Below are positions 55,796-64,000 of a stretch of 64,000 nucleotides of DNA, piece by piece. Source of the DNA: Neonectria sp. B-13. Taxonomy: Eukaryota > Ascomycota > Sordariomycetes > Hypocreales > Nectriaceae. The notes below the pieces were generated by a model, which was given only the letters and a program-made list of their open reading frames with translations, did not search any database and was not told the origin of the DNA. Numbering within the stretch: position 1 is the stretch's first letter; every line of letters starts with the position of its first letter. The stretch is taken from the NCBI GenBank assembly GCA_002682825.1, contig NOKP01000032.1, positions 124,001-188,000 of the forward strand, in the 5' to 3' direction. The position numbers and the translations under genes are program-made.

Positions 55796-57235
55796 CTAGA
55801 AGTATGATCCTTCAACCAAGAAACCAACAGTGAACTGAGTAATTTTAGTTCGCCTTTCTTATTAATTGGTTGGAAAAAGGCGGCGGTTTCTTACCTTAAC
55901 ATGCTGAAGAATATGCGGGAAACTCAGGGTGGAAATAGTGTCCTGAGCCGAGTGAATGTAAGGGCTCGAGTCTGCCATGTTCTCGTCACAAACATAGGCG
56001 GCAGGGAAGCCGGCCGAGTTAGCAGATGCGCTGTATCCCAAATGGTTAGCCACAGGAGACTTTAGCCGGAAATTGACAATAGAATGAGGAAGACCCACTG
56101 ATCGCTGCAGCCATATCCACAGACATCGGTTGAGAGCTCTAGGTCGGTGTAAACAGGAACCAGCTTCATCGCGAAGTTTGTCAACGCTGTATCAACGTAG
56201 TCCGTATAGACAGAAATGACGTTATTCGGCGAGTACCCAGTCATATCCTGGTTCACAACAGCAAGCACATCAACACCGGATGTTGCGTAGGCTTGCATGA
56301 TGTCTCGGCTGCCAAGAAGGCCACCCTCTTCACCACTGTAGAAGTGAAATTCGAGGGTGTTCTTGGGCGAGTATCCTGCATCAGCAAGGATGCGCAAGGA
56401 TTCAAGGATCACAACTACTCCCTGTGAGATGCATTAGCTGGGTACTAAAAGGTCTGACAACTTGGCTCTACGACGACAGAAGAGTTCCTAGAAATAGATG
56501 GTGTAGCTTACAGAAGCATTGTCGTCAGCCCCAGGCGCGCGTCCGCTCGTCGTACTACCGATGCTGTCGTAGTGAGCACTGACAATGACCACGCTGCTTG
56601 AAGTTCCTGGGATTTTGGCAATCACACTAGGCTGGTTGTAGCTGTGTGTATATCGCGTGACCTTGATGTCTGGGTTGGACGCAGAAACGTTGACGACGGT
56701 CTCGTACATCCAAGTGGCGCTAGAGGAGGCATATGATCCCCGATAGTAGCGATTGTAGAAAGCTGCCAGGGCGTTGGCCCAGGTGCTGAGATTAGACTGG
56801 CGAGCCTGCGCAATTAAAGGGTTTGCCTCGGATTGGTGTGAAGGACTCGCAGGGATTGCCTGCACTGTTACTAGGTCGCTCGTTACGCTATTCAGGCGAA
56901 GGTCCTCGAGCTCCTGGATTTGATTTTGGTCAGTTACTGAATCCCCAATGCTAGAGTCGGTGGCTCGAAGGCTAATTCGACATGGATGATTGTACCTGCG
57001 TGTCGGTGATGTCCACAAAGCCTATTTTCTTGGAGATCAACTTGTCAAACTTTTCCTGTTCGGTCAACCAAACGCCCGGGTCCTCGTCACTCGTCTTGAC
57101 AAGACGTAGGCCTTTGTCGCGATTTTTTAATGTGCCTCCGCGAGCCGAGAGGGAGTCCGGATGCGACTCAATCGCCCTTGCAATCGCAAAGCCAACGCCC
57201 GAGAGGAGCGTGGCGACAGTCTCAAGCTTGACCAT
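55796..57235 (-). CDS. secreted M28 leucine aminopeptidase-like zinc peptidase
   Basis: Five exons: 57235-56996, 56913-56512, 56421-56099, 56030-55895 and 55834-55796 (the last only 39 nt), giving 379 aa with matching phases. Signal peptide MVKLETVATLLSGVGFAIARA, then a propeptide, then the M28 catalytic domain. Zinc-site motifs are in order: SAHYDS (His194), APGADDNAS, GEEGGLLGS (Glu245/246), NQDMTGY (Asp273) and SPYIHSAQDT (His near the end). CGYGCSDHAS supplies the usual disulfide. Such co-catalytic two-zinc enzymes remove N-terminal residues, mostly Leu, from peptides outside the cell. The length and propeptide fit the LAP1 group. The small last exon restores FTVGFLVE, which is conserved in the family. 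Confidence 0.92.
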
Positions 57236-58532
57236 GGCGAAGGGTGAAGAAGTGATGCTTAAGAAGATTTCAAAAGGAATTCTGCAAAAATGCTCGGTTG
57301 AAACAAGACTTTACACGTCTATAAAGTGGAGGAATACTATATTATGGTGTTTTGGATAGTCATTATATATTGAACTATGTCGCGTGTCATAAACGAAAGC
57401 TCCTGCTAATCTGGGACTCGGTGGCTTCATTTTCGCATATCCCGTTACCTTTAGGCAGGTGGCATTGACCTGGTTGCATCTAAAGTGGGCGGAATAGTAG
57501 TGGTAGATAAGAAGACTACTCTCTCCTTCTAAAAGAGGCAGTTCCGTGGTGCTAGAGCTTGGCATTCCTTTTAAGCTTTGCAATCGAGGAGGTCGCACTA
57601 CTAATGGACTTTATTGCGTTCAGTGCTGGTCCCTTTTCAATCCCAGTCAAGAGCACAAATCGCAACCATGCGATAAGCCAACGGGTGTGTCGCAACACGG
57701 AAGATACTATATAACCCGCCGGGATATTAATTCTCCACATGGCGATCACGACTCTTCTCTGCGTTTCAGCTTTGTGACCGCACAACCGTGGTCAGTGCAG
57801 AATGCGGGGTTAGGTTCTTTGACAGGAAGCCGGAACCCTGCCTTAATTGTAACCCTATTGCAATGCTTAATATGATGCTATCCAGGAAAGCTTCAGTGAA
57901 GTCAGACTAATAGGACAGGGGTTTAGAATGAGCTTGGGTCCTTTAAATGATAGCACACGTTGTTAGATCCTTCTGACATAAATATTAAGCGGCCAAGGAG
58001 CAAGATCCACTCAAAGTGAAGGAGTCTTCTGGGGAGATGCTCAAAGACGCGCACTGAAGAACTCATGAACCTCCGGCGAAGCATAAAATATCATCAGCGA
58101 CACATTGGTTGATTTATCCTAATTATTGATACTTAATGCGGTTGTACTAGACTAGGTGATGTAAATGCTCATTATTCTGTAAGCACTGTTCAAGACTTCA
58201 TGTCAATCGAGATCAACTTTGTTCGTGTCTGTACGACCTGTGCTCTCGCAATCTCTTTACAGCTGAGTGTCTTTTAGTTTAAGTGCCAACACCCAGGATG
58301 CAAGAGAGGTTAGCAGCGATATATCTAATATTACTTAGGGTTAGCTGAGCCATTAAATAGTAATATTTCATACTAACAGTACGTGTTTCTGAGCCCCGAA
58401 GTGTAGCACTCGATAACAATTTGACGGAGTTCTCCCTGAAGGCTATTTATGTACCCTGTGTCAGAGAGTGCTTTTGCAATGATCTAAAGGGTCAAGAAAT
58501 TTAGTCTTGTCCTGGTTCAAAGTGAAAGTGAA
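57236..58532. other. intergenic, no gene seen
   Basis: About 1.3 kb: promoter of the aminopeptidase and 3' region of the MFS exporter. Frames near 57550 on both strands lack motifs. Confidence 0.5.
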
Positions 58533-60353
58533 TCATCTAACCTCTGATTTTTTCGGCCCGTGAACCCGTCGTTCTAGGCCTTTTCGAAATGTGCTGACTA
58601 GGACGGTGTTGGTGATAGTGACGCTGCTGACCATGCCTATGTTCATAAAGAGAAAGAAGCCACCCGTGGCCACACTAACGTCGCTTGCATCAAGGGACGC
58701 AGCCATACTGACAAAGATGGCAGCTTGGAGCATTCCGGTACCAAAACCACTCGGAAAGATGTACCACGCTTCCCAGCTGTTTGTCGAGCCATTCCAGAAC
58801 AGGATAAGCAGGACGTAACCGAGAGAAGCGATCAGACTAGAAACTTGAGTAACAGGCTTGAATCGGCCAGTCCTGTTGATAACCCCCCCGGCTAGAAGCC
58901 CACCCAGCGCGTTGCCAACTACAGCCGGGACTAAATGGGCACCAGCCGTAGTTGCTGAAGCCTGACTTGTAATTTGGAAATAAAGGGGCACGCTGAACAT
59001 TAAGCAACATTGCGCAAATATTTGCAACGTGCTGACCAAGTAACTGACGAGAACGTTTGGTTGTCGAAGGATGATGAAGGGGAATATCGGCTCCCTTGCC
59101 ACATATAATTCAGTAAACACAAACCCAGTGAATGCGCTCGTAGTCAGACCAACGAGGAGCCACAGGGTCCATGATAACCATTGTAATTCCTGACCTCCCT
59201 GACGAAGCAATAGGACTCCACAGACAACAGATGTTGAAAGAAGGGCAGAGCCAAGATAATCGATGCGGCCAAGTTCGTTTAGGGAATTGCTAGGCTTTGT
59301 AGAGACAGCTGTGCCATTGCTCTGGCGCTCGAATGTAAATATCAAAACAATCAGAACGGCCATAGCGGAGGTTATGAAACCTTGGATAAGAAACATCCTG
59401 CGTAGGAAGTTAGTACATTATCAGAGCTTAATATCTATGCAGGCCTTTTAATTTCTGCGTACCATCTCCATCCGATAGCATCTGTCAACCATCCGCCAAT
59501 CGGCCCCCCTAGGCTTCTTCCTAGGGTCATGGATATGTTGACGTAGCTTCTCCATGAAGCAATTTGCCTCTTTGGAACCAGATCTGCGGATGGAAGAAAG
59601 CTCGTCAGTAAATCAAGAAAGTCTCAATTGGGTGAATAGAAGGGAAATACCCGTGATGACGATTGATGCCATTGTCATCAGTCCAGCTCCCCCAATGCCA
59701 CTTACAACGCGACCACCAACTACATGCCACACAGTCATACCAATACCACTGTGCAGGTTCACTGTGTCAATCACATGAACACAATCTCTATCGACGTGTG
59801 GCTCACTCACGATATTAAACAGCCAAGGGCAAAAAGGCCATAGGAGACTAGCAACAGCGGTTTCCGCCCGTAGATGTCACTCAATTTGCCGTACTAGACA
59901 GAAACGGTTAGTTACAGACTCCAGGCTTTTGCATGAAACTCTGAGACAGCTTGTCTCGTACCATTGGCTGCGCGGCGCAGACTCCCATGGAATAGCTGGT
60001 GGTCAGCCAATCCACATGGCGCAAGTTATGAAAAGTCGACATGATTTGCCCGCCTGAAGCGAGCATCATGGATCCATCGGCGTTGGAAATAAACTCTCCT
60101 GGGTGTTCAAAGAGTTAGCACCACATTCCATCTTTATGGAGGTTAGTCATAGGCTCTTACCGATTAGCAGCATGCCTACAATGGCATAAAGGAGACGTGG
60201 CACTTCCCTCTGCGATTTAGGAACTCTGTGAGAAGGTAATTCAGGAAGGAGGGGTGCTTCAACATTTGCATCTTGGTTGACCATGCCCAAGTTGGAATTT
60301 GCCGAGTTTGAATGATGAGAGAATTGTGACGATGTTTTGCGCTGTTCATTCAT
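58533..60353 (-). CDS. MFS multidrug-type (DHA2, 14-helix) transporter
   Basis: Six exons: 60353-60161, 60098-59962, 59893-59811, 59748-59651, 59583-59463 and 59397-58533, giving 498 aa; phases match at all five junctions. Motif A is YGKLSDIYGRKPLLL, motif B VVGGRVVSGIGGAG and motif C NISMTLGRSLGGPIGGWLTDAIGWRW, followed by MFLIQGFITSAMAV. The second half is hydrophobic, with about seven helices. The layout fits DHA2-type drug:H+ antiporters, though slightly short for fourteen helices. The polar N-terminus (LLPELPSHRVPKSQREV) is cytosolic. The start may be ATG 60353 or 60371. Divergent from an arylsulfatase across 590 bp, so the two may respond to the same compound. Confidence 0.88.
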
Positions 60354-60942
60354 GTCGTCACACAAGAGCATAAGCTTCGCCTTGTGTTCAGAGTGGGAGT
60401 CGACGAGACAAAACAGGTTGAATGATTTCCTATGAATAGAAACGAAAAGGAAAAGAAAGAGTGGGAACGGAAAGGTACAGAAGGTGTCAGCGAAGCTTCT
60501 CGTCGGCGTTTCGAAGCGGATGATTTTGTTTGACTGGTGTGAGGTGGCAGCAAGGAAAACAGCCTTCAGAACCAACTGCTTCAAGTTTCTTTTAAAAGGC
60601 TCTCTCAACCGGTACTAAGCTTCTGGACAGGGGACCCGATGAAGAGCTGGAAAATTGGGTGTCCATTCTAGCGCTATTCTTTGCGGGTCAACCGCTGGAG
60701 TCCGTCGGAAATCGCAGGCCCTTAGCAACAGCTCATTTATTCACCAGCCCTTGTGATTACCGGATTCAAACCCGTGTATCTCCGGCGGCATTACGGAGTA
60801 TCTTGATCTATGCCATGACGTCCGTGTGCTATAAGCAAAGACACCGGGGCCATAAAACTCACGGTATCTCGCAATTGTGAGACACTTTTACTGGTTTATC
60901 CAGTCTGGCTTCTACGTTTCATTCTCAAAAGAAGACGCACAC
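60354..60942. promoter_or_regulatory. divergent promoter of MFS exporter and arylsulfatase
   Basis: 589 bp between the two start codons; no specific operator recognised. Confidence 0.45.
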
Positions 60943-62911
60943 ATGTGGTTCCTATCATCGTTGTCAGCCATTGTGGCTCTACTGCATCTCTCAAACGGCT
61001 TTGACCAACTGCCCCTGAGGCCACCTGCACCCGATCTCGCACCGCGACCTCCCCCTAACATCGTGTTTATTTTGACCGACGACCAGGACCTTCACCTTGG
61101 CTCCCTTGATTATCAGCCTCTGCTCAGGAAGCACTTAAGCGATCATGGAACCTCATTCTCCAACCACTTTTGTACTATTGCTCTCTGCTGCCCCTCTCGG
61201 GTTAGCCTATGGACCGGCAAGGCTGCTCACAATACCAACGTTACTGACGTCAGCTCACCCTATGGCGGGTACCGCAAGTTCGTCAGTCAAGGCCTCAATG
61301 ATAACTATCTTCCAGTGTGGCTACAAAACGCTGGATACAATACCTATTATACGGGGAAACTACTAAATGAGCATACCGTTGACAACTACCACAACCCCTT
61401 TCCCAAAGGGTTCAGTGGATCGGTGTGTTGGCACTGAAATTATCTTGTTCTTTGAAATCATTCTCTAAAATGTTCCCAATTTATAGGACTTTCTTCTAGA
61501 CCCTTTCACCTATCAGTACTTGAACAGTAGCTTCCAACGAAACCGCGACCCTCCAACCTACCATCCTGGAAAATACTCCACAGACCTGATAGCACAAAAG
61601 GCATATGGGTTTCTGGAAGAAGCGGTAATGGACAGCAAGCCATTTTTCCTAGGCATTGCTCCTCCGGCGTGTCACAGCAACGTCGAAATGGAGGGTGAGG
61701 GGAAGGCTGGACTTCGATTCACAGCCCCTATTCCAGCAGAAAGACACCAGGATTTATTCAAGAACTTTAGTGTTCCACGTACCCAGAACTTCAATCCGGA
61801 TCGACCATCAGGGGCGAGCTGGATCAAATCTCTCCCGAAACAGAGCCAGGAAAATGTCCAGTACAATGACCACTTCTACCGACAGCGCCTGCGGGCTCTC
61901 CAAGCAGTTGATGAGATGATTGAGGGCGTCGTGCAGCAGCTTGAAGAATATGGGATCTTAGATGATACTTATATCATCTATACGACTGATAACGGTTACC
62001 ACATTGGCCAGCATCGACTCCAACCGGGGAAAACATGCGGCTACGAGGAGGATATCAACATCCCATTGGTCATTCGGGGCCCGGGCGTTCCAAAGAACCA
62101 CACGACGGATGTCGTTACTACCCACACCGATCTAGCACCAAGCATCTTTGACATCATCGGTCTAACTCCTAGAGCGGACTTTGACGGCGCAGCAATTCCC
62201 CTAGATGCGGACAGCATTGCACAGGCGGAAGGGGAGCGCCATGAACATGTGAATGTCGAGTACTGGGGCTTTTCCTTGGCTGAAGGAGATTATGGAGGTA
62301 ATCAGTTTGATGTTCCGCGCGATGCCTTGTAAACTAATTTGTTCCCTTCCAGAACGATTTACTTGGAACAACACCTACAAAGCCATTCGAGTAATTGGCA
62401 AAACGTACAACCTGTATTACGCCGTTTGGTGTAACAATGAGCATGAATTATATGATCTTTTGGTACGTTGATTGAGGGGAAGACTTGATGTCTCCGCATC
62501 CCAAAGAATTAGGCTATCAAGGTCAGCTAACAGCTGGTGGCGCAGCACGATCCTGGTCAGATGGACAACCTCATGAACGATCTACTATCGGAAAAAGGTT
62601 TTAGTAACCGACAGCTAATGGGGCTACCCGTTCCCAAGATCACTGCCCGGCTCGATGCGCTTCTCCTGGTCTTGAAATCCTGCAAGGGCCAAGTGTGCAT
62701 TCGTCCTTGGGCAGCTCTGCATCCTGACGGAGCGGTTGCATCATTGCTTGAAGCACTGAATTCAACGTTTGATCAGTTCTACGAGGCGGAACAGCAAAAG
62801 GTTTCGTTCAGTCGATGCGAAAAAGGGTATATTGTGGATGTCGAGGGGCCTCAATTTGAACAGCACGGGCTGGTTTATCGTGATGGTCATTCTTGGGATA
62901 ATTGGGTATAG
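60943..62911 (+). CDS. secreted arylsulfatase (FGly sulfatase)
   Basis: Four exons: 60943-61422, 61487-62297, 62353-62462 and 62546-62911, giving 588 aa. Signal peptide MWFLSSLSAIVALLHLSNG. The sulfatase start NIVFILTDDQD gives two metal-binding Asp (46, 47). The formylglycine motif is C-C-P-S-R with Cys82 as the modified residue, followed by LWTGK. YYTGKLL contributes the active-site Lys, and YTTDNGYHIGQHRL the second metal site (Asp-Asn-Gly..His). Several Asn-x-Ser/Thr sites suggest glycosylation. It should hydrolyse aryl sulfate esters and release sulfate. In fungi such enzymes are typically induced by sulfur limitation. Length is normal; the C-terminal quarter is divergent but in frame. 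Confidence 0.93.
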
Positions 62912-63094
62912 TTGGCTATTTGGCAAATTCATCTCAGGCATTCATGTTTTCTTTTTATGACTCTTTCATAGTTTCACGTTTTAGTAGTTAATTTGTCTTG
63001 GGCTGGGAGTTTATCACGTCATTCAATTGACTATACTTTCGAAACACCTACTTAGGAGTCGAAAATGAGTCATTTTCATGTGAATGATATATAT
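62912..63094. other. short intergenic
   Basis: 3' region of the sulfatase gene; no coding signal. Confidence 0.35.
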
Positions 63095-63441
63095 ATCTAT
63101 GTTGGGTACCACCATAATAATAATACCCACGGCGAGGAGCTTCTGGCCAATGTTGAACTGATTCCGGGTAATGCCGACCTTGTCGAGGGCAAATTCTGTA
63201 AGAGCGTCGCCACCATTTACACGATCCAGATTAAGGGCAAAAAGCCAAGTACTAGGAACGGTAGAACCAAGAAGTCGAGTCTATAGAACGTTTTATTAGT
63301 CTCGGATTGAATGTGCTGACCGAGTGCACCATGCTTCCTCACTAGTCTTCTCTCTTCATTCTCGTCGGAAAACGGCGCGCCTTCTTCCACGACTTTAGCT
63401 GCGGGAAGTTCTCCGTGCAGCTGCTTCTCCGAACTTGTCAT
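63095..63441 (-). pseudogene. truncated, frameshifted MFS transporter (allantoate-permease-like) remnant
   Basis: From an ATG at 63441 the minus strand reads an N-terminal segment with EERRLVRK and LVLPFLVLGF, then shifts by one base in a T-run near 63230 to continue as LNLDRVNGGDALTEFALDKV, GITRNQFNIGQKLLAVGIII. This is the first part of anion:cation symporter (Dal5/TNA1-like) MFS proteins. The similarity stops near 63095, after the second helix; the remaining ten helices are missing. Confidence 0.65.
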
Positions 63442-64000
63442 TTTGAACAATGCGAAATGAGCAGGTTCTCGTCCTATCTGTTCGTCACATAGGAAGACCA
63501 AATTTTCGTCTTTTACAAACATCCTCACGGGGTTTTGTTCCCTTGTCAACTTCCTGCTTCATCCGTCCCATGTCCGCACGTGTAAGTCTCAGCTATCTAC
63601 CTCCGGTTAAAACCACCCTGATCCGATGTACCACTTGCAATCTAATGTAGAAATGGACGAATCGCTAGAGTCGCCAAGCTAGGGAGTGGGGTTTCTCGGT
63701 TGATTGCCCATCCTCTTGGTTAGACCACAGTGACAACTGAATATTGAGCAAGCGGTAGATAGCATACAGCTCTACTAGTTAACCTTGGGGGGGGGAATAT
63801 TATAGTGCCGAGAATGTGAAGTTCCAAGTAAACTGCTAACTCATGCTTAGCCACACAGAGGTCCTCTATGGCAACGTAACAGATGAATCGTTAAGCCTCG
63901 CAAGTTATACAACACTGACCCAGTCCTCGTTGACCGAATCAAATGATAGTTATTCAGCGTTCCACATTTGAGCCATGTCCAAATACCCTCCACTAAAGAA
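63442..64000. other. window end, no gene seen
   Basis: No supported coding sequence. A poly-G run (10 G) lies near 63787-63796. Confidence 0.4.

Noticed and set aside
1..64000. tRNA genes, CRISPR arrays, intact transposons, polyketide or peptide synthases
   Set aside because: Looked for and not found; no T-loop/anticodon pattern, spacer array, transposase or megasynthase sequence was seen.

Overview
The window is nuclear DNA of a filamentous ascomycete, most likely a member of the Eurotiales such as Aspergillus or Penicillium. The basis is gene structure and gene families. Genes are compact, with many 50-80 nt GT..AG introns that carry CTAAC/CTGAC-type branch points. The families are typical of moulds: fungal rhodopsin-like membrane proteins, F-box proteins, a GH28 polygalacturonase, DUF3632, PD-(D/E)XK nuclease-like proteins, Zn2Cys6 regulators and NLR-like TPR proteins. 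Exon structures were worked out by hand from splice signals and reading-frame phase. I saw no tRNA, rRNA, CRISPR array or intact transposon.

Left part (1-33 kb). This is a mosaic of unrelated accessory genes: a GRF-type zinc-finger gene cut by the window edge, a spliced four-helix membrane protein, an F-box protein, a six-exon rhodopsin-like membrane protein with a 25-nt exon, an unrecognised protein with an acidic repeat tail, an eight-exon Hsp70-like ATPase, a GT32 sphingolipid-type mannosyltransferase, a PD-(D/E)XK nuclease-like protein, a CmcJ/NvfI-type non-haem dioxygenase, a large chymotrypsin-like/TPR protein divergent from a membrane-anchored partner, a second F-box-like protein, a double-GNAT protein and a secreted endopolygalacturonase. 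Between them lie broken genes: helicase, peptidyl-arginine deiminase and ankyrin remnants.

Middle part (34.3-50.7 kb). This looks like a catabolic gene cluster: a Baeyer-Villiger monooxygenase, an unknown divergent gene, a peroxisomal (C-terminal AKL) 4-coumarate-CoA-ligase-like enzyme, a Zn2Cys6 transcription factor, a sugar/polyol-type MFS transporter, a glycerol-dehydrogenase-like aldo-keto reductase, an acetoin-reductase-like SDR with a likely mitochondrial leader and a 2,3-butanediol-dehydrogenase-like MDR. A working model is uptake of a polyol, diol or ketone, its redox interconversion (diol, acetoin, diketone), Baeyer-Villiger cleavage of a ketone, and activation of the released acid to a CoA ester in peroxisomes. 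The 10-mer AGCTCGGTTA occurs at 36342, 39862, 40002 and 45492, and its core CTCGGTTA occurs again upstream of the butanediol dehydrogenase. This makes a candidate cluster operator.

Right part (50.8-64 kb). It holds an F-box pseudogene, a DUF3632 protein, a secreted microbial-type RNase, a secreted M28 aminopeptidase, a divergent pair formed by a multidrug-type MFS exporter and an arylsulfatase, and a frameshifted, truncated MFS transporter.

The best candidates for something new are the chymotrypsin-like/TPR protein, whose nucleophile motif reads Gly-Glu-Cys-Gly instead of Gly-Asp-Ser-Gly, and the cluster with its shared promoter motif.
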